This document shows, piece after piece, positions 22,147 through 34,677 of a DNA stretch of 64,000 nucleotides; positions within the stretch are counted from its first letter, which is position 1; the number at the start of each line of letters is the position of its first letter. Location: assembly GCA_025531455.1 (NCBI GenBank), contig JAMYHL010000105.1, positions 45,638 to 109,637 on the forward strand, written 5' to 3'. The notes under the pieces are model-generated. The model was not told where the DNA came from. It saw only the letters and a program-made list of their open reading frames with translations, and did not search any database. Made by a program: the position numbers and the translations under genes. Origin of the DNA: Apiotrichum sp. Y4204. Lineage: Eukaryota > Basidiomycota > Tremellomycetes > Trichosporonales > Trichosporonaceae.

Positions 22147-22514
22147 GTGTCAGCGCCTGCTGTCGCGTCAATGGGCCTAGTGCGTTGATATGTCTGCCAC
22201 TAGGCGCCGTCTTGTCGCGTTACCTTCGTCTTTACCCTATTCTTCGTTTTCGCTCCCTGCATTGTACTAGTCATCTCTATGATGCACCCGTGTTCTGTAT
22301 TTTCCTTGTTTGTGAATGACGGACTTGACGCGACTAACGTTGCTCACCCACCAGCTTACCCTGATGGTGCAATCTCGTGAGGAACAGGGCGTAGCAGAGG
22401 AGACAACTTCGAGGTCAACAAGAGAATGTTTAGGGCATCATGCTCATCGAGACACCCCGACTGAATCCCCAACTGCCGGTTTCCCAAGTATGCCCATACA
22501 TCTACACTGGTACT
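22147..22514. other. Convergent 3' intergenic region
   Basis: About 370 bp between H2A (+) and the Utp8-like gene (-). No gene is seen; a T-rich section near 22206-22310 probably carries H2A 3'-end signals. Confidence 0.6.
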
Positions 22515-24731
22515 CTAGAATACGATATCCTCAACACGGTACTTGCCGACCGCCTCCTCTGTGAGCCCGGGGTTCTTGGTCTGCACACGCGCACGCGGTT
22601 TGCGACCGTGGGCGGCGCCGTATGTGGCAGCATGGGCCGCCGTTTGCGCCGCCTGGGCAGCAGCAGCCGCATCGCGCTGCTTCTTGGCCTGGGCCGCGAG
22701 GCGGAGGGCCGCATCGACTGGAGCACGCAGGCGGCGGTAGTCCTGTTGTGCGCTGAGCGCCGGCGCGAGGGCAACCTGCATGCGGACGAGCACCGGCTCG
22801 GCCTCCGGGATGATCATTAGCGTCGGAAGATGGGCGTCGAGCAGCAGGGAGGAGTGTGCGACGATAGCGGCCAATGGGGGATGCGCAGAGCGGGGGGCGC
22901 GTTCCGGCCACACATCCAGGCCATCTCCAGTCTCCGCGGCAGCTTCAGCCCACGCAGTCAACTGCTCCAGTACACGGAGGGCGGCGGGGCCGTCGAGCTG
23001 TTGCCGAAGGGCAGCGCGGTAAGCCGGATCCGGGGATGGACCCGCCAGGATATCCTCCAGCAGGGAGGTCAACGACGGTGTGCCCTCCTTCAGCGAGTGC
23101 GCAATAAGGGTGACAGTGGTCCCCGACGGGAGAGAGGGGCTAGTGCGGAGCATGCGCGAGACGTTACGCTAGCTGTTAGCCGCCACAACATTGAGTGCAA
23201 CTCACCCAGTCAGACAGAGGCACAAGCGCCCCCATGAGCACGCCTTCGGGGTACATCTTGTCGGCGACGGCACGGCGGTCCACGAGCGTCTGCACAATCT
23301 TGGCAGCGTAAGTACCCGTTGGCTTGCCGGCTTTGAGAGCCGCCGAAAACACGACGTCCAGCAACTCGCTCGCAGTCGACTCTGTCACGACGGCTCTGCG
23401 GCCATGCGTCGACTTGTCCTCGGCGTCGAGCCATGTAGAGAACGCCTTCTCTGCCCGCGTCACAGCATCTCCCGAACCAGACCCTAGCGCCGACCTCACA
23501 GTGTCGACCATGCGACGCCCCGAAGACTGAAGGGCCGACGATTCTCCAGCCTTGGTGAAGACAGCGGACGTACGGTCGGACGACCCAACGAGAAGGGCAA
23601 GACCCACACCACCAGCAGGGAGAGTCACGTCTGCGATATGAATAACGCTACGGCCTGACTTGTCCGCTCCTGGATGGGAGAGAACGGTACCGAGGATGAC
23701 ATGATCGGAGGACGGGCGGGCAATAATGGCAAGATGGGTTATCGTATTTGAAGCCGCTGTCGAGATCGGTGCCGAGGTGAGAACAGCAGGGAGATCTGGT
23801 GAGGGCACCACAAGCGCCACAGACGGAGAAGGGTGAGGGACAGCCAGAGCCGCGATCGGGCGCGACGTCGACGGAAGCGAGACAATCGCCGCAGGACTGG
23901 CAGGGTGCGATAGGGACACTCCTTCACTCTTCCCTGTGCCTTCAACAATTGCCTTGACAGTGCGCGAATGAACCTTGTTGGCTGTGTCGATACCGGTCAG
24001 GAGGCCATCCGGGCCCACATCAGCAGCTGCAAGTGCTGTACTCGACAGCGCTCCGTCCGCCACGGAGACCGCTCGACCGTCAGCCACCTCCAGGCCGTAG
24101 ACTTGGGTGTGGCCGCCCTCGTCGACCACCACAGCTCGTGTTGTCAAGCCGTCAACTATTCCGGCAGCGATAACCCGTCGCGATTTCGGTTTCGGCTTGA
24201 GAAGAGACGACACCTTCAAGTCGGCTGCTACGGCGGAGATGCCGCCCGTTGTCCCAACAACAATGAGCGGCCACCCTCCACGGAGGTGATGCACCGAATG
24301 CGCTGGCGTGTCAAGGGTCACGCTCTTCTTCTCTCCGTCATCTCCCTGCCAAAGCCAGATCGCCCTCCCGTTCTTGACGCCCTCGCCCTCCTGTACCACT
24401 ACAGCCGTGACGCGTTCAGTAGAGGTGGATTCCTCTGCTCCCTCGGTCTTCTCTGGAATGAAGCTGACCGGCGCGCTCCCAAATACAGTCGATGGCGGAA
24501 CAGTAAAGGAATTGGTGGGCCTTAGGGTTTTGATCTTAAAGAGAATCAGCCATTGTCAGACGGAGCACGACTCACGTCGTAGGTCCACACTCCATCGCCG
24601 TGAACCGCTGCCACTGCAAGCTTGCCCCGGCTGCCATGCACGCCGCCGAGCGTAATGTGCGGAACGCGGCTCGAGCTCGCCTGAGCGTACGGGAACGTCG
24701 CAATAGACGATGGGGTTGAGATGGACGCCAT
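22515..24731 (-). CDS. Beta-propeller protein, probable Utp8/NOL11-like nucleolar factor
   Basis: Exons 24731-24576, 24534-23206 and 23168-22515 give 712 aa. The start resembles Utp8/NOL11: a repeat ending AAVHGDGVWTYD joined to IKTLRPTNSFTVPPSTVFGSAPVSF, then irregular WD-like repeats to about residue 330, and an all-helical Ala/Arg-rich C-terminal part ending EEAVGKYRVEDIVF. Utp8 belongs to the t-UTP subcomplex of the small-subunit processome, which starts pre-rRNA processing. The family is poorly conserved and my call rests on the first 80 residues and overall layout, so a different WD-type scaffold is possible. The second intron is 37 nt. Confidence 0.5.
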
Positions 24732-25167
24732 CGCAGTAGGTGCGCCGTGGACGAGGTGCGAGATGGATGCGGTAGATGGTCTTGACGAACAAATCCAAAA
24801 GAAATTGTTAGACCCAAGAAATCTTGGAAAGGCAGGCACACTTGTTCTCAGGGACAACGGAATCAAAATTTTGGCAGAGAGAAGGATTCCTCTTGGGGGC
24901 ATCAGAAAGGCGAACCCGCCATCATCATCAGCGTCTATGACGTAACAGGGTCTTGTTCCCCCCCACGATGGTCAATTGAGAAGCGCCAACGAAGCCTTTG
25001 GGTCATCTCCTCCATTTCTGATCGAGCTGGAAGTGTTGTTCTCAGCTTCGTCTTGTCTCTCCTCATCAGTGCATCAGTGCATCAGTCCATCTCTCGCTCT
25101 CGCACTCCCTTGTAATCACAAGATCACATCATAACAGTCGCACACCCACATCCAGGATATCGAAATC
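24732..25167. promoter_or_regulatory. Divergent promoter region, Utp8-like / F-box-RCC1
   Basis: A 436-bp spacer between two divergent start codons. The last 150 bp is CT-rich, as in a leader, with a short CATCAGTG repeat near 25066-25088. No TATA box is evident. Confidence 0.5.
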
Positions 25168-27214
25168 ATGTCCGATCCCATCACGGAGTACGGTGCCTCC
25201 GCTCCGGTCCCTTCTTTGCTTTCCCTACCTCCGGAACTACTCCTGGAGGACGTCATTCCCCGCCTCGGGGCCACCGACATCTTCTCCTTATCACGTACCA
25301 GCAAGGAGCTGCACTCTCTATGCGTAAGTCATCGAACGGTCGTCGTTTTCTCGCTGACAGGAAGAAAGATCCCTCTGTCTGGCGTGCCAAAACCGAAGCA
25401 GACTTCTCATTCTTCCCTACCAATCTCGCGCTGGGTAACGCCGGCGGCGTAGAGGCGGGCTGGTATGAACGTGTATATCTCGGCCTTAAGAAGCCTCGAA
25501 CTTATCTGTGGGGTGCGGCTGGGGAGGCACGTCTTGGGAGCAACGAGGATGTTATGGCCCGTACGCGTGCCCCGCGCCTCACCTTCGTTCGCAAGGTTCT
25601 GAAGCCGATGAACGTTACCGACTGGTTCACGTCCGAGCGTGACAGCCAGGCCGCAACGGATGATGGTGATTCTAAGGGGCAACAGGCATCCATTGTCGAT
25701 CTGCAGGCCGGGGGCTGGAGCTTTGCTGCTCGCGACTCTCAGGGAGGTGTATGGGTCTGGGGTGAGTAACCAGAGAGGGCAGCACGAGAGGATGGGACAT
25801 TGGGCTAATCAGCAAGGCAAGCTCGATGGATCAACATACGACCTTCAAGAGGATTGGTCTTCCCCAGCGGCGATTGTTGAAGATGCAACGCGTCTTCCGC
25901 TTCCTTGCACAGCGACACAGATCGCCACGGGACGCCGACATCTTGTGGTTCTCGACTCGGACAATCTTATCTGGGAGATGAAAGCATGGGGAAAGGTGAG
26001 CACAGTTGAGAGCATTTCTGGTACTCGCCGAACAATTCCTTGATCAACTTGGAACCTCAAGACTAACAAGAAGGCATACCATCATACCTCCCCAGAACTT
26101 ACTGCACCGTCTCAGACGGGCGCGGGAACCACGACTCGGGGGCCGCACGTTGTTCAGGTCGAGGCTGGCTGGGACATTTCGGCATGCCTGACGGCGACAG
26201 GCGACATCCACATTTGGAAGCCGTTCGATGCACTGTATGCGAGCTCTCTGACGCACGACGACAATCTCAGCGGTCCACTGAGGACTGGCGATAACCGCAA
26301 AATGCGTTGGGGTACCATTGGGCCGAATGTGGTTATTACTCTTCCACCGCTTCCTGAGCGCTCAAGTCTAGGATCCGACCAGGTCCTTCTCGAGGTCAAT
26401 GAACGGTTTGCAAAGGCTGAGTCACAGCAACCCAACGCCGCGGCCAATAGCCGAACAAAGGACCCCTTGAAGGTAGTGCAAATCGCTTGCACCAACGAGT
26501 CCGTCATCGCTCTCCGCGCGAATGGAGAAGTTTGGGCCGGTTCACCTGAAGTAGGCTGGCAGTTCGTGAGTTCTGCGGCCACCACCTCTGGACACTAACA
26601 TTTTGCAGCTGCCCCATTTCTCCTCTCCTGATATTACACACGTATCCGCTCAATGGTCCAACTTCTTCGCCTTCGCAACATCCACGCCCAGCAAACCGTC
26701 CTCATCAGTACTCTGGGGAAAGTGTCAGACGTTTGCGCCCAACGTGGGCGCGACACTCGTCCCCAGTCGTCCGCTTGAAGGATTGGAGACGCTGCGTGTC
26801 ATCCGCGTCGTGGCGGGTGACTGGCACTGCGCTGCCCTCACCGCCGATGGGGCAATGTACACGTGGGGCCAGAACGATCAAGGCCAGTGCGGCGTCTCGG
26901 GCGCAAATACATACATCAACGAGCCTACGCGAGTCGAGTTCCCACCTGACGGCGACCGAGCAGCTTTCGTCTTCGCCATCACCGCGGCTGGTATGCATAC
27001 CGGCGCCCTCGTACTTGGTCACGCACGGGGCAAGGACGAGCTCCCACCAATCTTACCCCGCCGCACGGCCGATCACGATATCGATAACGAGGAAGACGCT
27101 CGCAACTCGACTTTGCCAGGTCATTTCCGATTCCCCGGCGCTTTCCGCATCGGCTTCGCTGGACGCGGTATGTACCGCGGTCCTGGCCTGGGACGGGGAC
27201 GAGGATCGTCCTAA
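25168..27214 (+). CDS. F-box protein with RCC1-type repeats (SCF substrate adaptor, Saf1/Pof-like)
   Basis: Exons 25168-25323, 25365-25761, 25817-25995, 26071-26565 and 26609-27214 give 610 aa. Residues 17-65 form an F-box (LLSLPPELLLEDVIPRLGATDIFSLSRTSKELHSLC..DPSVWRAK). The rest carries RCC1-like blades: TYLWGAAGEARLG, GWSFAARDSQGGVWVWG, ATGRRHLVVLDSDNLIWEM, VQVEAGWDISACLTATGDIHIW, RVVAGDWHCAALTADGAMYTWGQNDQGQCG. The layout matches fungal F-box/RCC1 proteins such as yeast Saf1, which bring substrates to SCF ubiquitin ligase; the substrate is unknown. The C-terminus is Arg/Gly-rich (FAGRGMYRGPGLGRGRGSS). Introns 1, 2 and 3 need AAG acceptors to keep frame. Confidence 0.85.
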
Positions 27215-27509
27215 GGGCAATGGAGACATCTATGTATTGCTTAAACGTCAAGGTTTTCTGAGCTGAGCGTGGCTCCTTGGACGGAGGATGGTATCTACGA
27301 AGAAGGATACACGTCTACACGTCGTTGCATAAAGCCCCGGGTAGCTCATCTATCAGGAATGTAATTTATGAGGCACTAGAATACTCATTAGAGGAACTGA
27401 TATCAATGAACCAACGTGACGGAACGTTTTCCTTCCCGAAATGTAGTGCGGTTCAAAGCACAACAACAAATCCAGTCCAACAGCATCTCCTTATGTCTTG
27501 TTATCTGCC
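27215..27509. other. Convergent 3' intergenic region
   Basis: About 295 bp between the ends of the F-box/RCC1 gene and the Zn2Cys6 gene. No feature is recognised. Confidence 0.6.
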
Positions 27510-29746
27510 CTACCGCAGGGCTGGAGTGGGATAGTCGGTAGCCAGGAAGAGAGGGTCGATGGTCCATGCCGGGAGCGTCGACGTGTCTTGATTAAAGTTT
27601 TGGTACGTCTCGTACAGGCTGCCAAGTGCGCCATGCGCGTCGAGGAACGTCTCGGGAGATACGTTGCCCAGCACATTGCCGATACCACGGAGATCGCCTG
27701 CTGACAGGCGCGCCTCCACCGCTTCCGGAGTAAGGTCAAGATCTTGTGTAAGCAGACTACTTTCTAGCTCCGATAAATCATCATTTGGGACTGTGTCATG
27801 TCCCTGTTGACTTTGTACTCACCTAGGGCACCAGCGACAAGAACTACCTTCCTGCGCGCCTCACTCGCCATCTCACGCCAACGAGGCTCCATGAGGCTGA
27901 TGATCCACACCGCAATGGAGAGAGTGATCTCGGCTTCCGGTTTGGTGATTTCATACCGCCAGAAGCAGACCAAGACAATGTGCGCACATGTCACCACTTG
28001 ACGCAAGTGCTGGTACATGAGGTTGTAAGGCAGTCGGCGGTATATGGCATTGTAGCGCACGAGAACCTGGGTTGCTGAGCGCGCAAGGACCGAGAGTGAG
28101 CTCATTGACACGCGGCGGTCACGTAGCGTAACGAGGCGGAGAGAGATACGGCCCCAGTCCCACAAGACACCGAGGAAGGGGTCGGTAAAGACGTTACCTG
28201 TAGTGCGTCCGTCCATAACCCATGTGCTGCACCAACGATCCCATTTCTCCTCCATTCGCAGCATCCAGTCGAGCGGCATTGTCGAACTACGAGGGTCGTG
28301 CAAGTTGATTAAGATCTGCGTGTTGATCACCAACAGCTCGGTCAACGAGCGTCGCACAACGAGTGCCACGACTGACTCGTTATCGATAACGGGTCGTGAA
28401 CGGAAGTCCATGCTCTCAAACTCGCCCGGCTTGATGATCGGTGCGTGTTGTCCCAGAGAGGTGGACCAGCTGACAATGAGTTTATTCACTTGAATGACTA
28501 TGCGGGACTCACTAGTGAGCATAAAGAATCTGCACAAACATCAGATCGGCTCGATCAGCCGGGGAGTAGCTGTGCTGCACTGCGGTCGACTCTCGATGAA
28601 TGCCGAGCTCCTTGGCCTGCGAAATCATCCACGACACAATCATCCGCTGCATGTCGGGCGTGCAGGTGAGGCAAGAGTAATACCATAGACCGCAAAGCGC
28701 ATCTGTTGAGTGTGAGCTTCTGACTCTTGGGTTGTATGCCCCCAGCTATGTCAGAACTTACGAAGAGAGGTAAAACTGGCGCCACCCCACGTCTCGAGGA
28801 TGTGCACCGACTGACGAAAGAATGGAACATCCAGCCGCTCGTTGTCCGGCACGGATATCGCGCGACCCGGCGCATTCGGGGTCTCGGAAGGATTATGAGT
28901 TGGAGCTTGACTGGGTTCAAATCCTTGCAAGCGCACAAAACCCAGTGCAAGGCACATCAACACCAGTGCCTGCTGATCAGGTGTGAGGCTCGTCGGAGCA
29001 GTGAGATATCTTTCGAAGAGGGCAACAACGCGTGGCGCCGTCATGTGCGAGCAGAATGGCAACATGAACTCCGTAAACAACCCCATTGCTTCCACTACAG
29101 ATGGTGGAAGCGGATCCGGCAGGTCTGGGAGGGGAGTCGAAAGTTCGCATTGTGGGTGGGAGGGCTGCTCATTGAGTGCCAGTGAGATGGTCTCGCCTGG
29201 GATATCAGCTATTGTTACGATTGGCTTTCGCAATGGGCACCAACCTGTCCTAGAGGTATAAATCTCCTCGAGTTGTTCGTCTAGTGAGCGCAGAAAGCGC
29301 GTGCGATCGGGGTATGACGACGCCTCAATCGCAGCAGTCCCAGCCTGCTGGGATCTCCGACGACTAGGGTTAATAATATGTTCAGATTGGAATGAGGAAC
29401 TGTGCGACAAGGGAGATCTACATTCCAGGCAACATGTCCCTCACTCCAGTTCCAGCTACACTCACCGCATCGGCCTGGCCTTCTCTCTCACGAGGCAGTC
29501 TTGTAGCCCGGCATCTCGGCACCCTTGACAAGGATACGGCGGTTGACACTTGATCCTTCTTTGGCGGCAGTTTTCGCACGCACGCGAGATACGCGTCCTG
29601 CGCACCTTGTTGGCAGGGGCACCGGCCGATGAGGATGGCGAGCCGTACTCTTCCCCATCGGCTCCACCTTGAGCTTGGCCGGTTGACATTTGGGCAGGTG
29701 GAGCGGCTTGGGCAAGTGTGTGGGGAGACGGCGGGTGCGAAGTCAT
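27510..29746 (-). CDS. Zn2Cys6 fungal transcription factor with middle homology domain
   Basis: Exons 29746-29466, 29363-28762, 28702-28513, 28469-27823 and 27763-27510 give 657 aa. The binuclear zinc cluster is at 57-84 with cysteines at 57, 60, 67, 73, 76 and 84 (C-X2-C-X6-C-X5-C-X2-C-X7-C), preceded by basic KVRRTR. The middle region resembles the fungal-specific regulatory domain: LGFVRLQGF, then a HALCGLWYYSCLTCTPDMQRMIVSWMISQAKELGIHRE block. Such factors bind CGG half-sites and control metabolism or drug responses; the target is unknown and no cluster of metabolic genes lies beside it. The last exon was joined at a CTAG acceptor because it continues the frame as ALESSLLTQDLDLTPEAVE. Translation starts at the only in-frame Met ahead of the cluster that has a leader-like upstream. 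Confidence 0.88.
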
Positions 29747-32247
29747 GGTATGAAAGAGGTGAGAAGCGCGTTGACGAAAGCGGCGTCGGCAACGACGGCT
29801 GGAGAAGCAAAAGGATGGCCGTCGTGGATGCCGATGTCGATGCGGGAGGTGTCTACTACAGAGTGTCAAAGAGGATGAGATGATGAATGGATGGTTTAAA
29901 TGGTGCACATGGACGAGTTGTTTGCAAGCTTGCGGGGCGGGGGGAGAGGGGTTAGGAAGGGGGGAGGGGCCCAGCGCCGCAAAGGAGGCTGGTAGCTGGT
30001 AGCTGGCAGTAGCTTGACCTGGTAGGCTGGTTGGTTGTCGGCCTGGCTGGGGGACCGGGTTGTGGTGCCAGGGTAGTAACCGGAAACACAAATGACCACA
30101 ACAAATCATGGTCTAATACAGGTCAAACAATCAACATTGAAGACATCCCAATATCCTAATATCCTAATATCCACTAAAGGAAATGCTGCCCAGTGCCATG
30201 CGGGCTTGTGTGGGTTTACCATGCTGCTTGCCATGCGGACGACCGGCCCGCCTTTCCGGGCCAGCCAATGAATGGCGCGCCCCAACCTATGCTCCATCGT
30301 CATGGCCATTTCCTCAACGTCCAACCTTTCTCTCCGCTCCCTCTCTCTATTTTTTCTCATCTCTCTATACCAGCCGACATGAACACATTGGCACCTCCAG
30401 TAGGTACTTTGTGGACTAACTGTGTGAACGTGATACATGGCAGGTGCGTCCAAACATCAAAGCTCCAATTCCACTTTCGGGTGTAAGGCAGAAAGCAGTC
30501 TGTTCTATTCTCCGGCCACTCATGACCATTGTATTCTGGACTCCTGCAGCAAGATCAGCAACAAATCAGCGTGTTTGGAACTTTTAGGCCTCAGCACAGA
30601 GAAGCCACTGTATCTGATTGTCACTCCGAGTAGCGTCAAGTGGAACTAAGCAGACGTCGACAGTCTCGCGGCTTGTTATCGTCCTACGCGAAGGTTTGAG
30701 CCTTGGCATGACTTTTGTGGACAGCCACTTTCTGAACGGATCCAACATCGTAGTATGACATTGCTGCAGGTAATCGAGCTAATGGTTTACCCCCCCCCAA
30801 GATTATCGCATCTTTCTGGAGGAAACAGCAGAGTCGATAGATGATTGTTGTCTCCATTCTGGCCGTGGTTGTCCTCCTCGGCCTGATGGCTCAGTCATCT
30901 AAGCAGCGAGATCCACCAGAGATAATCTGTTGTCCTCTTTGCCCAATTTTGCTGATTTGGGAAAAAGTGGGGGAGAGATCTCGAGGGTCTCGGATCTTGA
31001 CGGCAAACGACAAGCTCATCTGCGGATGCTGGCCCAAATCGATTGAACGTTTCATCTTGCTAAGACCTTTAAAGCGGGGCGGAAATACAGTCCACCGATC
31101 TCGCTGTGTCCGAAGAGCGCGGAGCCGAGTGTGCTCCTTGGAGCCGCTTCGTGATACGGGAAGGTCTCCTGCTTCTCTGGGTTGCTGGACCTGATCACAT
31201 CCCGTTTCTGGAGGCAGTTACCACTTGTTGATGTCACCGGTGTTTGATGTTGGGGTCAGATCTAGATCTATTGAGAGGCTCGCTAACAGGACGGAGACCA
31301 GATAGGTACAGTTATCCACTCCGCATGATAAAGACGATTGGGAGACAACTGGGATCTGGAAGACATCCAATGCTCACGAGTTCTGAGAAACCATCACACA
31401 TTAAGTCCACTCGATCCACTCTCGGTGTGGGGCGTTGCGCAGTTGCTGTGACCTGACGGTCTCATGGTGACTGCTTGGTGTGATATCTGCGCGAAATCCA
31501 GGCAACTCCATAAGGGGCGTGCTACTCTCTAGCTTGGAACCACTGTGTGGGATTGTGCACCACTGGTTCAGCTTTCTTGCGAGTTGAAGCGATCAATGCA
31601 AGTATGCAGTCTACTCACCCGGGCAAACTTGTGGCACAGCGCCTACAGTCTGGCACCCACAGTGCTGTATGACGGTGCCAAACGGTGCGCGGCCAGACGT
31701 TGCCGAAGAAGGCTCCGATTACTGATATCACAGACAAGTACCACTGGCGGTTGGAAATCTGCGGGTCGAGATCTATGAATGTAACGGAACAGCTAAGACC
31801 CTATACCCATCCTTAACCCCCCGGACTTCAGACTGTGCACTACTACTGACTACTACTCTCAATCCTCGCAGCAACTTTGCTGTCAAAACGCAACGGCAGA
31901 GCCCGGACCCATCGGGTTGTCATATAATCAGGCCGTGTGCCCTTAAACAATCTTCAACTGGACCATGAGCGGTGCCGGCGCCCCTTTTCAAGATCTAGTT
32001 CCGGGATGCAAATGAGGTACCGAGCCCCTCGCCGCGATGAAAACCAGATCTCGGCCTGCAGACCGGGGTGGAAGCTAGATGCCTCCGTGAGAATGGCGCG
32101 ATTGTGATGTTGCTGCGGATGATCATGTGGGAAGAGTAGTGGCACATGTGGGATCTTCTTAAGGAAGCCAATCTCTGTCACAAAGTCCGGACAGATATAA
32201 GGAGGGCCTAGTAACCCGTCTTCAACTGCTTCATCCCACGCACGACC
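29747..32247. other. Gene-poor 2.5 kb between Zn2Cys6 gene and aspartic protease
   Basis: The first 350 bp is the transcription factor promoter, rich in short GGTAGCTGG-type repeats near 29990-30012 and an AATATCCT repeat near 30150-30174. A CT-rich patch near 30310-30370 followed by an ATG at 30379 looks leader-like but opens only a 35-codon frame with no recognisable product. The rest, to 32190, shows no coding signal. A C9 run lies near 30791. Confidence 0.5.
32194..32201 (+). promoter_or_regulatory. TATA box of the aspartic protease gene
   Basis: ATATAAGG about 47-54 bp upstream of the protease start codon, which implies a very short leader. Strong TATA promoters are usual for inducible secreted enzymes. 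Confidence 0.5.
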
Positions 32248-33899
32248 ATGGTTAAATTCGCCCAAGCTCTCCTCGTGCTGACCGTGCTGGCTGGCCCAGT
32301 TACCTCGGCCGCGGTAGGAAAGAGGGCTGTTGATAGCGCCAAGTAAGTTTTTTGTGAATCCCGCGGAAGTCGGATTTGATAAACGATCGAATCAACGATT
32401 CTTTGTCACTGCAAAAAGTCGCGACCCAGTCGCCATTAAGTGACGCGATCAGGTTGCGATTAAGTGATGATTACCACGATCACAATCACAAGCCCTGAAA
32501 CCAAGAGAAATGGCCTCACGCGGCTGCTGACCTTTCAGGCTCACTACCTGGGGTAGGGACATCGGTTCCAGTGTCCAACTTGCGATTGGTACTCCTGCAC
32601 AGGTCTTGGACTTTCTGCTCGATACCGGCTCGAGCGACTTGTGGATGTACACCTCGTGTGGCGGCGAGGGTGCGGACGAGTGCAAGCGTGCACCCCTTTT
32701 TCAGCCCTCTCAGTCCTCGTCTCTCCATCAGACCAACGACCCATACTACGTCGACTATGTTCTGGGCTCAGCTACTGGAGTGTACGCCATCGAGAAGGTT
32801 GAACTGGGGGGTTCGACTGTCGAGAGTACCATCGGTGAGTGTCCACCCAGATGCCACAGCACCGATCACCAGAGGTTTACTCCATTAGCGCTGACATCAG
32901 GACTCATAAGCAGCACCACACCCCTCGAGCGAGACTCCCGTGAGACCGGGATGTTTGGTGGTGGATGGAAGCAGAAGAATGGAAACCACTCCGTTCTGAG
33001 AGCCATGTCAGACTCGTGGAGCGACAAGCAGTTTGGCGTTCGATTGGGCTCGGCAGCAAACGACGACGTTACACGCGATGTAGGGCAGATTACTCTGGGG
33101 TGGGTACGCATTGTGATGGGCAAGGCGTTTGACATCCTCGGAGCAAATACCTCCCACTAGTCTGGCCTGGCTGACTTCGACAGAGGAACCGATCCTTCGC
33201 TCTATTCTGGGAACATTACCTATGCGGCTATGATCGAGAACAAGGATATGATGCTGTGGATGGTGGAACTGGATGGGATCAGCGTAGGAGGCACCGCGCT
33301 TGATCTTCAGACGTCCGACACTACGAAGTTTCTTCAAGGCGGCTACTCGAATGGAAAAGCAACCGCTTTCGTCGATTCAGGAGCTACTCTCGTTTGGGGA
33401 CCGAATGACGCCGTGGACGCTCTGTACTCGCAAATCCCAAACGCGTTCAAGGGTGTCCGGGCCAACGGTAACCCCGGATGGTGGTTTCCCTGCGATGGAA
33501 GCCAGCACATCGACATTGTATTCTACATTGCAGGTGGCCAGTTCCGCATGCAACCCCAGGACCTCGTGTGGGACTGGGCCGACCCAGAGTATCTGTTGCG
33601 CACTACCAGCAACAAGATCCCTGCAGGCGCCGAAAACGTGAAGATGTGGTGCACTGGAGCCATCACCGGCGTTGTGGACCCTAAGACGCACCTGTAAGTC
33701 AACTCGTTCCAAGAGATTGATAACTTGTTCGAATACGGTTGACTCTGAAAACAGACCTCCGTGGACTCTGGGGTACAGGTTCCTGAAGAGTGTTTACACG
33801 GCCTTCCGATTCGACCCACCTGCCGTTGGGTTTGCGCCCTTGGCCCCTGGCGTGTACAAGCCACCCCAGATGCCCAGCCCCGCCATCCAGCTGAGCTAG
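32248..33899 (+). CDS. Secreted pepsin-family (A1) aspartic protease
   Basis: Exons 32248-32342, 32539-32834, 32901-33099, 33184-33693 and 33755-33899 give 414 aa. The N-terminus MVKFAQALLVLTVLAGPVTSA is a signal peptide. The first active-site motif is FLLDTGSSDLW (Asp60); the second is AFVDSGATLVWG (Asp261), where the usual DTGT/DSGT is DSGA. GQITLGGTDPSLYSGNITY and LDGISVGG are standard A1 landmarks. The protein should be exported and digest protein outside the cell; it is an endopeptidase, not a toxin. Two unusual points: only about 20 residues separate the signal peptide from the first beta strand, so the propeptide is very short, and the flap region (YVDYVLGSATGVY) departs from the usual YGDGS pattern. 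Intron 1 is 196 nt. No GPI-anchor signal is seen. Confidence 0.87.
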
Positions 33900-34677
33900 G
33901 AGGGACGGCCATATGTTGAGAGCTCTGCGGCTCTCCTGCGCTACTGTTTATTGGGCTCCAGTTCGGCCTGCTGGTCAGGCACCGGGCATAACTGATATAT
34001 CCATCAGTATGATGTACAATTCGCTCTTTGTTGGTTGACGGGGCGGCGACTGCACTGCGAGGATAACTCTATGGGAGACGATTCGGGGAGTAAGGAGTGA
34101 GCATGGGTGTCGGATCGGTGTGCAACTGAGATGAGTGTATGTTGCTGATTTTGATTTTGTTCGTCTACTTTTCTGATCACCTTCTTGTCGGAGGTCTTGT
34201 GAAACGAATGCGCTCTAAGCTCAATCGTTATATATGTGCGCTGCCATGTCCTGTGCGATGTAGGTTCTCGGTGCTTTCTCATACGGTGTTGATCTTCGCA
34301 CATCGCCCAAGTCGAGGGCAACAATACATCTCCGACCTTGACACATACTGTATGTACAGCGTTTACAGTATCTGTCATACTGCTCATACTGCTCAACAGT
34401 GAGGAGACGGCCGCATTCTCCCTGGACCAACACACACGCGGTTTCCATACCCAAAAGACTAATAACATACATTGTCAAAGACACTATAGAGGGGATACTG
34501 TACTTAATACGCTCTACACAAAGAATAATGGTGGTGAATGTATGGACGCACGAGAGTTGGTGGTATGGGGCAGGCGCAAACCACCGAGCCATTGGTGGGT
34601 GTCGGTGATACTACATGGTGTTCATGCACGTCGCTAAGCGACTCATAGCAGAGCACAAATTGAGTGAGAAGCAGATG
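33900..34677. other. Convergent 3' intergenic region
   Basis: About 780 bp between the protease (+) and the hydrolase (-). It is AT-richer than the genes and holds repeated TACTG-type units near 34345-34400. No gene is seen. Confidence 0.55.

Noticed and set aside
28914..28924. GGTTCAAATCC, a perfect tRNA B-box match
   Set aside because: It lies inside a coding exon of the Zn2Cys6 gene and I could not fold a cloverleaf or find an A-box at the right distance.
30379..30486. 35-codon frame after a CT-rich leader-like patch
   Set aside because: Short, no homology I recognise, and an in-frame GTAGGT could equally be a donor. Kept only as a note in the intergenic entry.
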